Source: Kitasatospora sp. Root107 (GTDB lineage Bacteria > Actinomycetota > Actinomycetes > Streptomycetales > Streptomycetaceae). From it: a DNA stretch of 44,645 nt. How positions within the stretch are numbered: position 1 is the first letter of the stretch; each line of letters starts with the position of its first letter. The notes under the pieces were generated by a model that worked only from the letters and a program-made list of their open reading frames with translations, made no database searches and was not told the DNA's origin. The stretch lies in assembly GCF_001424875.1 (NCBI RefSeq), contig NZ_LMCT01000006.1, forward strand, positions 125,018 to 169,662. The letters run 5' to 3'. A program made the position numbers and the translations under genes. Below, piece after piece: positions 23,267-32,106 of this stretch.

Positions 23267-25032
23267 GCGGCGGCCTCCGCCTTGGCCTTGGCCCGCTCGG
23301 TGATCGCGGCGGTCTGCTTCGCCGATGCCTTGCCGATCACGTCGGCGCCGGATTCCTTGTACCAGGGCTGTAGTTGGAGCATCGCGGGCTTGATCCCGGT
23401 GGCGAACAACAGCGCCGAGCCCTTCTTGAGGGCGCGGATCTGGTCGGCGGGAAGGATGCGTTCCTGCCGCATCGAGACGGAAGTGGAGCGGCCGGACTCG
23501 GAGGTGGAGTGCGAGACGCTCTCGACGTCGTGGTCACCGACGAGCCTGCTGAGCTTGTCGGCGAAGTCGGCGTCGTCAATCCCACTGCCGATAATCTTGA
23601 TTGTCGCGGCGCTCCACAGGGCGTCCATGCCGACTTCGCCCCACACCCGCTGGCCCTGCCGGTAGGACTGCAGGATCGTGATCGGGATGACCCCGCGCGA
23701 GCCCAAGTGCGAGTACAGGTCAGGGAGATCGGAGATCTTGCAGACGTTGGCTGCCTCGTCCAGGATCGCCAGCAGGGGCGGGTCGAGGCGTCCGCCGTCG
23801 CGCTCGGCCTGGATGACGGCAGTGCGCATCACGCTGTCCGCCGCCGCGGCGATCAGCGCCGAGGCGCTGCCGCCGCCGTCCTTGGACAGCAGGTACAAGG
23901 TGTCCTTGTGGTTGACGAACTCGGCGGGGCGGAACTGCGGCAGCGTGTCGCTCGGGGTGACCCAGGCGGCGATCTTCGGGTCGAGCAGGCACGCGGCGTA
24001 CTGCCGCGCGGTCTCGAAGATGCCGTCCCGGGTCTCGACCGCGCCGGATACGGTGCCCTGCAGCTGGGCGGCTATGGCAGTGAGTTGGCTGGACTTGAGG
24101 ATGTCGATCGGCGTGCGGTCGGCGGGCTGGGCGAGCCAGCCGAGCACATCCGTGATCGGCCGCCCGTCCGCACCCGCCGCCAGAAACAACGCCGTCAGCG
24201 TGTTGGCCGCGGCGGTGCTCCAGAAGTCACCCTGCGACTTCTCGTCGACGGAGGCGGTGACGAAGTGCGTGGCCAGGCGCCGAGCACCGGGCAGGTCCTT
24301 GGCGTCGGCGAGCGGATCCCACCACATGGCCTGTTCGGTGTGGGCGATCTGCTGCGGGTCCATCGTCCACACCCGGCCCACTGCGGCGCGGGCGTCCAGG
24401 GTGACTGTGTAGGCGTCGCCGGCGGCTTTGTTGCTGGTGAGCAGGACCGGGCCGGGGGCGCGCAGGATGGAGGGGACGGCCAGCGAGGTCGTCTTGCCGG
24501 AGCGGGGCGCCATGATCGCGACCGCGACGTCCTCCCAGGAGGTGCGCACCTCGGGCCCGCCGGCGCCGAGGCTGCCGAGCAGGACGCCGGTGTCGTCCGG
24601 CTTGAGCGATCCGGGTTTGGCGGCGGCGATGCTGGGGCGAAGGCTCCGGGCCTTGTCGGCGACTTCCTTCGGCAGGAGGGCGGCCAGGTCGCGGCTGGTG
24701 GCCAGCCCGGCGCTCTTGGACCGGCGGCGCTTGATCACCCAGCCGGTGACGGTGCCCGCGAGGAGCGCGAAGACCAGGCCCGGGATGATCCGGGCGCCGA
24801 CCAGCATCTGCAGCGGGTCGAGTGCCGGCCACATCCGGTCCGGGTGCAGGGCGGCGGTGACCGGCTGGAAGGGCTGCCAAGTTCCGTTACCGAGAAGGTG
24901 GTTGGTGAGGTTCCCGCCGGTCCAGGCAAGAGAACCGTAGGCGGAGAGGGCGAGGCCGCCACCGATGAGGGCATAGAGGAGGGCATCGGTGCCGGGAGAG
25001 GACGAAGGAGCCTTGGGAGACGGGGAGGGCAG
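23263..25032 (-). CDS. VirD4/TraG-type T4SS coupling ATPase
   Basis: About 589 residues. Two N-terminal membrane segments (ALLYALIGGGLALSAYGSLA, IIPGLVFALLAGTVTGWVI), then the motor: Walker A IMAPRSGKTTSLAVPSIL, Walker B PPLLAILDEAANV, and ILQSYRQGQRVWGEVG as the conserved C-terminal ATPase helix. Coupling proteins pull substrates to the T4SS channel. The start is best placed at CTG 25030-25032 (AAGGA, 6-nt spacing). GTG 25084-25086 would add 18 mostly Pro residues. No Arg tail (ends KAKAEAAA). In the model proposed here this is the candidate reader of the C-terminal tags. Confidence 0.9.
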   Translation of the reverse strand: MPSPSPKAPSSSPGTDALLYALIGGGLALSAYGSLAWTGGNLTNHLLGNGTWQPFQPVTAALHPDRMWPALDPLQMLVGARIIPGLVFALLAGTVTGWVIKRRRSKSAGLATSRDLAALLPKEVADKARSLRPSIAAAKPGSLKPDDTGVLLGSLGAGGPEVRTSWEDVAVAIMAPRSGKTTSLAVPSILRAPGPVLLTSNKAAGDAYTVTLDARAAVGRVWTMDPQQIAHTEQAMWWDPLADAKDLPGARRLATHFVTASVDEKSQGDFWSTAAANTLTALFLAAGADGRPITDVLGWLAQPADRTPIDILKSSQLTAIAAQLQGTVSGAVETRDGIFETARQYAACLLDPKIAAWVTPSDTLPQFRPAEFVNHKDTLYLLSKDGGGSASALIAAAADSVMRTAVIQAERDGGRLDPPLLAILDEAANVCKISDLPDLYSHLGSRGVIPITILQSYRQGQRVWGEVGMDALWSAATIKIIGSGIDDADFADKLSRLVGDHDVESVSHSTSESGRSTSVSMRQERILPADQIRALKKGSALLFATGIKPAMLQLQPWYKESGADVIGKASAKQTAAITERAKAKAEAAA

Positions 25033-25173
25033 AGGAAGTCCTTGCTGGGAAGGCCCGGGCGCGGGGCGGCGCGCGGGCACGGGCACGGGGAAGGCCGCGA
25101 GCGGCCTGGGGACGGCGGGGCGGGCGGCGCGGTGTACTCACGCGCTCGCGGCCCGGGGCCGGAGATGTGCTGG

Positions 25174-25805
25174 TCAGCGCCGTGGAGAGGCGGCGGCGCC
25201 GGGAGAGGTCCACGACCGGACCGCAGGTGCGGCCAGCGCGGTGGCGGACGCGGCGTGGCGAACGTGGGCTGCCTGGGCGCGATGGCGGCCCACGGAGTGT
25301 TCGAGTTCCGCGAGTTGACAGGCCGCGTGGGCGAGCGAGTGGTCACGGTGCAGCTGCGGCGCAGTACCGTCGGGGCGCATCAGCGGGGCGATGATGCGCA
25401 CCTCATGCTTATCGAGCCGCAGCGCGATCCACCGGCAACCGGCCCCGGGACGGTCCGCGGGGACGATGCCAGTGGCAGCCAGCACCCGTCGGGCGGTGGC
25501 CGCCCACTGGGCATCGGTCAGGGACGGGGCGTCGGGGTGATCGCGGATCGTGCAGTGCCATACGTCGCGGCTGCGACCCGGACGCTGTTCCCTGCCGGGC
25601 CGGTGGGCGCGCAGAAGTCCGTCCAACTCGGCAGCGAACGCGTCGAGTTCATCCGTGGCAAGCGGGGGCAGCGTGCTGATCTCCCGCCAGGCACCGATAA
25701 CGGTCGGGCCGGGCCCGCCGGTACCCGCAGAAAGTGGTGTTGCGCGGACACCAGCAGGTCGCGGGTGCTGGCGTAGCGCGTGATGGCTGGAATCAGGGCG
25801 GACAC
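25174..25805 (-). pseudogene. Relaxase/mobilisation-nuclease-like gene, frameshifted and degenerate
   Basis: The coding signal starts at GTG 25803-25805 (SALIPAITRYASTRDLLVSA, like the ITRG...-type N-terminus of Streptomyces relaxases). It then continues in another frame from about 25725 (GTGGPGPTVIGAWREI, RDVWHCTIRDHPDAPSLTDA, AARRVLAATGIVPAD, CRWIALRLDKHEVRIIAPL). The last segment corresponds to the D-H-x-H relaxase motif, but the second His is gone. One missing G in a GGG run near 25728 would reconnect the frames. The last part is an Arg-ended tail (APAVRSWTSPG ... ASPRR). Probably not an active nicking enzyme as sequenced. Confidence 0.6.
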
Positions 25806-25847
25806 GTTTCGTCATGCCAGTGTGTGTGGCCTGGCGGGCGGATGGTG

Positions 25848-26039
25848 CTACCGGGTGAGTGCACCGGTGCGGGACTGGCGCAGGCCGGGGGCGTCGGCCG
25901 ACGACGGGGCCGGCGAGGCCGGCGGGGAGAGCCTGGCGGCGGTGCGAGTGCGGGTCCGGCTGCGGGCGGCTTCGGCGCGGGCCTGGACGGCGATGGCGCG
26001 GGCACTGGCGGTGGGTTCGGCTGTGTCGGTGGGCGGCAT
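25848..26039 (-). CDS. 63-aa Ala/Arg-rich protein, mostly tail
   Basis: ATG start, GAGG just upstream; TAG stop. Sequence PPTDTAEPTASARAIAV, AEAARSRTRTRTAARL, then Pro/Ser and TGALTR at the end. It consists almost entirely of the shared tail composition behind a short helix. It could be a tag-like peptide or a truncated relic. Lies between a 52-aa gene and the relaxase-like gene. Confidence 0.45.
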   Translation of the reverse strand: MPPTDTAEPTASARAIAVQARAEAARSRTRTRTAARLSPPASPAPSSADAPGLRQSRTGALTR

Positions 26040-26069
26040 CGGCCTCGCCGGCGCGGTACCCGGCTTGCG

Positions 26070-26228
26070 TCAGCGTGCTGCTCGCGCTCTGCAGGCCAAG
26101 GGCCAGCGGGCGGGATAGGTGTCGGGCGGCCAGCCGTGCACCTGGACCAGCGGCTGGCGCACACGGCCGATCTCTCCCGCCCCGGCCAGGCAGCGGGGGC
26201 GGGGGCGGAACTCGCCTTGGGTCGTCAT
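26070..26228 (-). CDS. 52-aa basic protein
   Basis: ATG 26226-26228 with AGGAGG 9 nt upstream. The peptide TTQGEFRPRPRCLAGAG, EIGRVRQPLVQVHGWPPDTY, then ARWPLACRARAAR, is basic with two Cys and ends in Arg. Third positions are largely G/C and the Shine-Dalgarno is good, so I accept it. No family. Confidence 0.45.
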   Translation of the reverse strand: MTTQGEFRPRPRCLAGAGEIGRVRQPLVQVHGWPPDTYPARWPLACRARAAR

Positions 26229-26257
26229 CGGATTGCGCCTCCTGCAGGCGAGTTGGG

Positions 26258-26656
26258 TCAGCGTCTGCGCGGTGCGGCTGGGGCCGGCGGCGGCTTCGCC
26301 GCGGGCGGAGCTTCGGCGGCCTCGCCGCTGTGGCGGACCGCGGCCGAGCGAATCCGGGCCGGGTTGGCCGACAGGGTGCGCAGCTGGGCGGGAAGGTTGG
26401 CGAGGTCGGCGCCGGCCTCCCAGATCTCGTCCGCGGCTCGGCCGAGCGGCTGCCACAGGTATGCGCCGCCGGGCCGGTCCTTGGTCCATCGGCTGGCGGT
26501 GGCGACCGCGTCGGAGAGGGCCTCCAGCGTGCCGCCGTCGCGGGTGATCTCCTCGACCAGGGCGGCGACTTCGGCGGGGCCGGTGGCGTCGCGGATCCGG
26601 CTCGCGACCTCGCGCAGAGCTGCGGTGGCGTCGGCCGGGGCGGGCTGGGTGTTCAC
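26258..26656 (-). CDS. 132-aa helical protein with Arg tail
   Basis: GTG overlapping the upstream stop as GTGA. N-terminal helices (ADATAALREVASRIRDATGP, EVAALVEEITRDGGTLEALS) and ASRWTKDRPGGAYLWQPLGR. The tail PARIRSAAVRHSGEAAEAPP ends APRRR. No known family. Confidence 0.65.
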   Translation of the reverse strand: MNTQPAPADATAALREVASRIRDATGPAEVAALVEEITRDGGTLEALSDAVATASRWTKDRPGGAYLWQPLGRAADEIWEAGADLANLPAQLRTLSANPARIRSAAVRHSGEAAEAPPAAKPPPAPAAPRRR

Positions 26657-27489
26657 CGGCGCCTTCCCGTGGCGGGGGCCGGTTCGCTCTGCGGGGTACC
26701 CGCCTGCGCAGGTCCGGGCGGCCGCGCGCCGGTGCGGGAGGTGATCTTGGCGGCCTGGGCTCGGGGACGGTCGGCGGCATTGCCGGGCCTGCAGTGGCCC
26801 CAAGGCCACTGGCCGCCGATCGCATACAGGCCGCGGTCGTCGGGGACGACGTGCATCCGGCCGCCCTCGCCGTCGTACTCCGTGGGCCAGCTGTAGACCA
26901 GCGACCCGTCGGGCTTGAACGCGGCCTCGAAGCCGGCGTTGTCGGCGAGCAGGTCGGCGACGATCCGCTCGGCGACCGCGCGGGTGAACAGCGGGGCACT
27001 GTAGGCGTCGACGAAACCGGCGCAGGTCGCAGCCAGGCCCGGCAGCGGAGCATGCTGGGAGCCGTCCGGCCAGAACAGGTGGACCCGTTCGTCGCCTCGG
27101 ACCTCGGGGCCGTCCCACAGCTGCTGCTCCACCGCCCGGACTGCTGCGGCAGCTTCTGCGGGGCGGGTGTGGCCGGCCATCAGGCGCAGCGCCGCCGGGA
27201 GGTGCAGAGCGGCACCGGCGAGGGCGTCGTTGATGGCTTCCTCAGCACCGGCGACCTGACGGTCGAGTTCGTACAGGTGGCCGCTGGACGGGTCGGGGCG
27301 AAGGGCTTCGTCCCAGGCGTCGAGGTCGGTGCGGACAGTGGCGGCCATCTGGTGGGTGAGGGTGAGCAGCCCGCCGTTGATGGCGAGGGTCCGCAGCAGC
27401 GTCTGCCCGGGTCGGCCTGGGGATGCGTCGAGTTGGTCGGCGAGAACACGCAGCCACCTGGCGTAGGTCTGCGGGGGTGTGGGGGTCAA
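26653..27489 (-). CDS. 278-aa uncharacterised protein with Arg tail
   Basis: TTG overlapping the previous stop as TTGA. N-terminal helical half (YARWLRVLADQLDASPGRPG, LLTLTHQMAATVRTDLDAWD), then a mixed domain (ERVHLFWPDGSQHAPLP, AAFKPDGSLVYSWPTEYDG, MHVVPDDRGLYAIGGQWPWG). It ends ITSRTGARPPGP ... PATGRRR. The beta-rich C-terminal domain resembles small substrate- or nucleic-acid-binding folds only vaguely; function unknown. Confidence 0.65.
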   Translation of the reverse strand: MTPTPPQTYARWLRVLADQLDASPGRPGQTLLRTLAINGGLLTLTHQMAATVRTDLDAWDEALRPDPSSGHLYELDRQVAGAEEAINDALAGAALHLPAALRLMAGHTRPAEAAAAVRAVEQQLWDGPEVRGDERVHLFWPDGSQHAPLPGLAATCAGFVDAYSAPLFTRAVAERIVADLLADNAGFEAAFKPDGSLVYSWPTEYDGEGGRMHVVPDDRGLYAIGGQWPWGHCRPGNAADRPRAQAAKITSRTGARPPGPAQAGTPQSEPAPATGRRR

Positions 27490-28166
27490 GCTCGCGCTCT
27501 CCTGGGGTCGAGGATGGTGTGAGCGGGTGCCCCGGTGGCGCTGACGGGCATCGAGGTGGCGGTGCGGGCGGCCGGGGAGCAGGCGCGGGCGGCTTCGGTC
27601 CGCTCGGCGAACGGGTCGGTCGGCGGCGGAGCGGCGGTGCTGGCGGCGAGCGCCGCCAGCTGGCCGGCGGAGTCCGCCCCGGCCTGGAACCAGGCGGCGA
27701 TCCCCTCACGCTCGAACGGGAAGCCGCCCGTACGCCGGGTGGCTTCCGCCCCCGCCGTGAACGCCGCCCGGGCGGTGTCCACCACGTTGCCGCGGCCGAC
27801 GAGCATCTGCCCGGCGACGTCCGCCAGGTCGTGGATGTCGTCCATGTCGGCCAGGACGTCGGCAAGTTCGCCGAGCCGCTCGCTCAGTTCGCCGAGGATC
27901 TCCAGCGCCTGCTCTCCGGCACGGGAGAGTCGCAGTTTCGGGTCGACCTCGACGGTGTAGCCGGCCCGTTCCAGGCGGCTGGCGGCCTCGCCGACCAGGG
28001 CGAGCCGGGTGAGCGGGCCTTCGAGGGTGTGGAGGGAGACCGGGTGCGGGGCGCGGCGCGGCGGGGTGAATCCGAGCGGTGCCAACAGGGCGAGAGCGGC
28101 CTGGTCCGCGCCGTTCACCTCGGCGTAGCCGAAGGTGCCGGGGGTGATGCGGACCGGGTCGGTCAC
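27486..28166 (-). CDS. Protein with one GF...AGYxV repeat and helical module
   Basis: 226 residues; GTGA overlap at its start. Residues about 25-85 show the repeat shared by a paralogous group here: ALALLAPLGFTPPRRAPHPV, then EAASRLERAGYTVEVDPKL. A long helical region follows (LSERLGELADVLADMDDIHD, VDTARAAFTAGAEATRR). The tail is AARACSPAARTATS ... DPRRARA. Uncharacterised. Confidence 0.65.
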   Translation of the reverse strand: MTDPVRITPGTFGYAEVNGADQAALALLAPLGFTPPRRAPHPVSLHTLEGPLTRLALVGEAASRLERAGYTVEVDPKLRLSRAGEQALEILGELSERLGELADVLADMDDIHDLADVAGQMLVGRGNVVDTARAAFTAGAEATRRTGGFPFEREGIAAWFQAGADSAGQLAALAASTAAPPPTDPFAERTEAARACSPAARTATSMPVSATGAPAHTILDPRRARA

Positions 28167-28630
28167 CGCCGCACCGAGAGGGCGGCGGCGGCGCTCACCA
28201 CGGTGCCCGGCGCCGGGGCGGGCTGCGAGTCCTGCCCGGCCCTGGCGGTGGTGCGTTGGGCGGCGGCAGAGCGCGGGGACAGCCCGGCGGTATCGGTGGG
28301 GAACTCCACTCCGTAGCCGCGCAGTTGGGTGGTGATCTGTTCCAGGTGCAGGCGCAGCAGGACGGTGGTGGCGCTGGCCTGCCCGAGCTGCTCGGCCGCG
28401 CCTTGGGCCGATGGTGTGGCACTGGCGCCGACGGCGGACTCGGCGGCCCGGCGCAGGGTCTCCTCGACCTCGTGGAGCAGGGGCTCCAGCAGGGCGAGCG
28501 GGCGGGCGATGTCGCTGGGCAGCTCGCCGTCGGCGAGGGAGTCACCCAGGTGGCGCACCGCCCAGGAGGCGATGCGGGAGCAGTCGTTGTCGTCGGGCTG
28601 GCTGAGGGCGAGGGCGGTGGTCAGGCTCAA
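28163..28630 (-). CDS. 155-aa helical protein with Arg tail
   Basis: TTG start at 28628-28630; no strong Shine-Dalgarno is visible, and coupling to the gene ending at 28652 is possible. Helices SRIASWAVRHLGDSLADGE, LLHEVEETLRRAAESAVGAS and TVLLRLHLEQITTQLRGYG. It ends QRTTARAGQDSQPAPAPG ... AALSVRR. No family. Confidence 0.6.
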   Translation of the reverse strand: MSLTTALALSQPDDNDCSRIASWAVRHLGDSLADGELPSDIARPLALLEPLLHEVEETLRRAAESAVGASATPSAQGAAEQLGQASATTVLLRLHLEQITTQLRGYGVEFPTDTAGLSPRSAAAQRTTARAGQDSQPAPAPGTVVSAAAALSVRR

Positions 28631-28651
28631 GTGGGGTGCGTGCCTTATCCG

Positions 28652-29149
28652 TTAGTACGGGTTCTCGGTGCTGCGGTCGGCGTCGGTGGCGGCCTCCAGG
28701 AGCTCGGGCAGGTCAACGGGGGCGGCTTCGCGCTGGTCGAGCCACCAGCCCGCACGGTCGACGGTGCGGGCCTGCGCCTCGACCTCCTCCCACCGGCCCT
28801 CGGTGAGCGGTCCCTCGACGACGAGCGCCTTGTAGGCGGCGGCGACGAGCTGGTGGCGGCACCGCTCGCCCCAGTCCAGGATCTTCTCGGGCCCAGACAG
28901 CGGCGGCATGCGGTACTGCTCGGCCCACGCGGCGGCGGCCTGCTGCTCCTCGGCGCGGCGGCCGGCGATCCACGCGGCGCGCTCCTCGGCGCGGTTGCCG
29001 TCCCGCTGGGCGCGCCAGCAGTCAGTGCAGTCACGCCCCGAGAGCCAGCGGGCGTAGCCGGCGCGCCGGTCGGCCGGGCGGGCGGAGAGGTCGTGCTCGA
29101 CCTCGTCCCCGCAGGCGTGGGTGACGACCCAACGGGTCTTAACGGCCAA
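28652..29149 (-). CDS. 165-aa protein with putative zinc-binding Cys/His motif
   Basis: TTG 29147-29149 with AAGGA 8 nt upstream. N-terminal TRWVVTHACGDEVEHDL followed by CTDCWRAQRD offers three Cys and two His, in a zinc-ribbon-like spacing. The middle is helical and acidic (EKILDWGERCRHQLVAAAY, EEVEAQARTVDRAGWWLDQ). It ends in ENPY with no Arg tail. Similar small proteins occur on actinomycete phages and plasmids; role unknown. Confidence 0.65.
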   Translation of the reverse strand: MAVKTRWVVTHACGDEVEHDLSARPADRRAGYARWLSGRDCTDCWRAQRDGNRAEERAAWIAGRRAEEQQAAAAWAEQYRMPPLSGPEKILDWGERCRHQLVAAAYKALVVEGPLTEGRWEEVEAQARTVDRAGWWLDQREAAPVDLPELLEAATDADRSTENPY

Positions 29150-29170
29150 GGTGTTGGTCCTTCGGGAGTG

Positions 29171-30349
29171 TCAGCGGGAGTGGTTGATGTAGGCCAGCCG
29201 CGGGTCGACGCTCTGGGCTGCGGCCTCGACGGGCTGCGCGGCACTGACCCGGCCCAGCCGCAGGCTGGTGGCGGTGGCGGCCTGGGCTCGGGCACCGAGC
29301 GCGGGCGAGGCAGCGGGGCGCGCGGCCTGGGCGGGGCGCCAGGCGCGGGCGGGGGCCGCAGCGGAGATCGTCTCCAGGTCGCGGCGCACGCCGCCGAGCG
29401 TGGTCTGCGCCTGCTCCAGGACGGCCGAGACCTGCGCCGGGTCCAGCGCCTGCGGGTCGTCGCGCAGCTGCTGGGCGAGCCCGTCCAGGATCTCCTGGAC
29501 GGCTGCGAGCGCCGCCTGACGGTTACTCAGCAGCGCGCCCACCCGGCTGTCCTGCGCTGCCTGGCCCGGGGCCGGGTGGAGCTGGGTGGCGAACGGGTCC
29601 AGACCAGCCGTCGGCGCGGTCGGGCGGTCCGTGTCCTGCTTCGGCGCCGGGATGATCCGGGTGGCGAAGGGGTCCTGGAGTTCGGGCTCGCCGTCCGCGT
29701 CGGCGGCGGCCTTGATCACGCGGGTGTGGAACGGGTCCTGGTCGTCCGCGAGCGGGTGCGGCTCGAAGGCGGTGTCGGCGGCGACGCTCAGCCCGGCCGC
29801 GCGCAGCTTCGCGACCGTGTCGCGGGCCCGCTCGGGTCCGCCTGCCTGCTGCTCGGTCAACGAGAGCAGGGTCGGGTGGCCGGGGACCCGGTAGAAGCCG
29901 GCCGTGGCCAGGAGCCGGGCGGCGGCCGGGCTGCCCGACGGGTTGGTGGCGGTGATGCCGTGCAGGGGGTGCTCGCCCACGGCCACGTCGCTGTTCCCGG
30001 CCGGTGCGGATGTCGTCGGCGCGGTGGCGGCCCCGGGAGTGACGATCGTCGCGCCGACCCCGGCGGCGACCGACGAGGGCGAGGGGTGACCGGGGTGAGC
30101 GCTGGACTCGAACTCCGGGTCCGCGCGGACCTCGGCGCCGATGGAGCGCAGGGCCGCCACGGTCTGGCGGCCGTGAAGGAAGATGCTGTCGGTCTCGCCG
30201 GTGAACGCGAGATCGGTACTGCCGGGAATCGGGGTGAACCCGTAATCGGCCAGCAGGCGCCGCTGCCTGTAGGTGGCGTTTTCCAGACCGGTGGCGGCGA
30301 CGCCGTGCAGGGAGTGGCGGACGATGCGGATGGCGGGGGTGTCGGTGAT
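29171..30349 (-). CDS. Protein with two GF repeats and Arg-ended tail (ATC start)
   Basis: 392 residues. Coding sequence extends 63 codons upstream of the first GTG (30158-30160) to ATC 30347-30349, which has AGGAG 6 nt upstream. Two repeats with the same opening: VRHSLHGVAATG ... LLADYGFTPIPGSTDLAF ... LRSIGAEVRADPEFE, and GEHPLHGITATN ... LLATAGFYRVPGHPTLLSL ... LRAAGLSVAADTAFE. A segment with DPF-A-T-R/Q motifs occurs three times (DPFHTRVI, DPFATRII, DPFATQLH). A helical stretch and an Ala-rich tail end YINHSR. Function unknown. Confidence 0.7.
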   Translation of the reverse strand: MTDTPAIRIVRHSLHGVAATGLENATYRQRRLLADYGFTPIPGSTDLAFTGETDSIFLHGRQTVAALRSIGAEVRADPEFESSAHPGHPSPSSVAAGVGATIVTPGAATAPTTSAPAGNSDVAVGEHPLHGITATNPSGSPAAARLLATAGFYRVPGHPTLLSLTEQQAGGPERARDTVAKLRAAGLSVAADTAFEPHPLADDQDPFHTRVIKAAADADGEPELQDPFATRIIPAPKQDTDRPTAPTAGLDPFATQLHPAPGQAAQDSRVGALLSNRQAALAAVQEILDGLAQQLRDDPQALDPAQVSAVLEQAQTTLGGVRRDLETISAAAPARAWRPAQAARPAASPALGARAQAATATSLRLGRVSAAQPVEAAAQSVDPRLAYINHSR

Positions 30350-30358
30350 GCGGCTCTC

Positions 30359-31321
30359 CTAGAGCGTGACGGCGGAGGAGGGGAGGGTGGCCGGTGTGTG
30401 CGCGGCGGAGGCGGCCTGGCTGACCGGGCGGGCAGGCAGGCCGCGGGCCGCAGCGGTGCTCGCGGCGGTGGCGCGGATGCTGCGCACGGTGGCGATCGGC
30501 GCCTCGACGGCGGTGGCGAGAGCGGCCAGGCCGGCCTGGACGGTGGCCAGGGTCTCGGTCAGGCTGCTGGCCTGGTGCCGGGCGATGCCCACCTGCGCGC
30601 CGAGGATTTCGCCCTGCTCCGGGGGAAGCCGGGCGATGAACTCCCCTGTGGCGTCGAGGAGTTCCACGAGGTTGGGCAGCGCTCCCGTCTTCGGGTCGAG
30701 GGCGGCGTCCAGCACGTCGGCCACGTCGCGGCTGTCGGTGAGACTGCGCAGGTTGACCTGCTCGAGGGCGATGTCCTCGGCGGCTTCGGCGAGACGGTCG
30801 GCCGCTGCGGGGGGCGTGGCGAGCCCGACGGTGGCGACCTGAAGACCCAAACCCTGCAGGACCAGGCTGGCCCGGGCCGCGGCCACCAGGGCCTGCCGCT
30901 CGCTCGCGCCTTCCGGTGGCAGGTAGAAGTCCCGGTCGGGTGCGGAGCCGTCGTGGTGGAAGCCGAAGGTCCGCAGGACGTCGGGCACCAGGCCCTCGGT
31001 GGCGTCGGTGGCCGTCGCCGCGACGATTCCCTCGATCGGGCTGCGGGCGAAGACGACGTCGGCGCCGTCCACCGGCAGCTGGCGCGAGAGCGCATGCTCC
31101 CTGGAGGACACGGTGGCCGGCCGGGCCTCGGTGATGAGGTAGGCGGCCTGGGCGGCTCGGGCGACGGCGTCCGGCCCGTCGAAGACGTACTCCCCGTCGG
31201 CGGAGCCGCGGGTGCCGCCGTTCTGCTGCAGGAGCCGGTGGGCGCTCTCGGGGGCGTCGGGCCGGAGCCGGGCGGTGATGGAACCGGCGTCGGGGCCCGG
31301 CCCGAAGGAGATGTCGGACAA
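30359..31321 (-). CDS. 320-aa protein with GF-type repeats
   Basis: TTG 31319-31321 with AGGA 6 nt upstream. Two degenerate copies of the repeat (SAHRLLQQNGGTRGSADGEY; then VLRTFGFHHDGSAPDRDFYL with LVLQGLGLQVATVG). A helical module follows (LVELLDATGEFIARLPPEQG, ASSLTETLATVQAGLAALAT). The tail VRSIRATAASTAAARGLPAR ends PSSAVTL rather than Arg. Paralogue of its neighbours; unknown function. Confidence 0.65.
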   Translation of the reverse strand: MSDISFGPGPDAGSITARLRPDAPESAHRLLQQNGGTRGSADGEYVFDGPDAVARAAQAAYLITEARPATVSSREHALSRQLPVDGADVVFARSPIEGIVAATATDATEGLVPDVLRTFGFHHDGSAPDRDFYLPPEGASERQALVAAARASLVLQGLGLQVATVGLATPPAAADRLAEAAEDIALEQVNLRSLTDSRDVADVLDAALDPKTGALPNLVELLDATGEFIARLPPEQGEILGAQVGIARHQASSLTETLATVQAGLAALATAVEAPIATVRSIRATAASTAAARGLPARPVSQAASAAHTPATLPSSAVTL

Positions 31322-31359
31322 GGGTGTTCCTCGCTTGATGAAGGGGGTTGGTGGGTCGG

Positions 31360-32106
31360 TCAACGACGCAGGCCAGGTGCCGCCGCGGGGGGCGGGGCGG
31401 CGGTGTGCTCGCGGGACGTCCCGGGCGTGAAGGCACGGGAGGCGGCGGTGGCGGCACGGGCCCGCACCGATACCGGGTGCCGGGTCTCGCGCAGGATGTG
31501 CTGCCGGAAGCTGCGACGGACGTGGCCGGCGAACGACGCCGGGGGCTCGCCGGTGACGTACAGCTGGTTCCGCGGGAGGTGGTGCTGCAGCTCCAGGTAG
31601 TTGTCTGGCCGGTCGCGTTCGGAGGCGATCATCCACTCGTTGTCGCCGAACGTCCGACGGGCCTCCACCAGCAGCTCGCCGCGCGCGATCATTTCGGTGA
31701 CCGTCCGGGAGTCGGGCGACTGCGGCCGGCTCAACCGCAGGTCGGCTTCTGCGCGGGCCGCCCGCGCGGTTGCCGCCGCGTCCGGGAACGGCCCCTCCGA
31801 GGTCAGCCAGGCGTAGTGGCGCACCACGTCGGCCAAACGCTGCTGCGGCGTATGCCAGTTGCGCACCGGCTCGCCTGCGGCAGCGAGGAGGCGGACTGCG
31901 GCAGCAGCGGCGTCGGCCTGCTCGAACACCGGGACCGCCTGGTGCATGTGCCAGGCCCCGAGCGGCTCCGCCCGGTACCAGAAGCCCGCTTCGTCGAGGA
32001 CTTCCTTGACGGCCGGGTCCAGTCGCCGGGGCGCGACGACGAACTCGCCCAGGTCGAACTCCCAGCCGAAGCCCAGAACTGCGCCGGGGTTGCGGGGAGC
32101 GGTCAC
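31360..32106 (-). CDS. 248-aa paralogue of the GF-repeat group with Arg tail
   Basis: GTGA overlap at the start. Repeat-like segment AVKEVLDEAGFWYRAEPLGA with AVRLLAAAGEPVRNW. The middle has EMIARGELLVEARRTFGDNE and YLELQHHLPRNQLYVTGEPP, similar in position to the AGHLVV domain of the genes at 33303 and 35390. The tail SVRARAATAASRAFTPG ends APGLRR. Uncharacterised. Confidence 0.65.
   Translation of the reverse strand: MTAPRNPGAVLGFGWEFDLGEFVVAPRRLDPAVKEVLDEAGFWYRAEPLGAWHMHQAVPVFEQADAAAAAVRLLAAAGEPVRNWHTPQQRLADVVRHYAWLTSEGPFPDAAATARAARAEADLRLSRPQSPDSRTVTEMIARGELLVEARRTFGDNEWMIASERDRPDNYLELQHHLPRNQLYVTGEPPASFAGHVRRSFRQHILRETRHPVSVRARAATAASRAFTPGTSREHTAAPPPAAAPGLRR

Noticed and set aside
28256..31600. 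Plus-strand open frame of over 1100 codons, and similar long plus frames at 23374-25776, 38752-40557 and 40050-41678
   Set aside because: Antisense shadows of minus-strand genes in very GC-rich DNA. Composition is Gly/Arg/Val-repetitive with no domains, and third positions are not G/C-biased in these frames.
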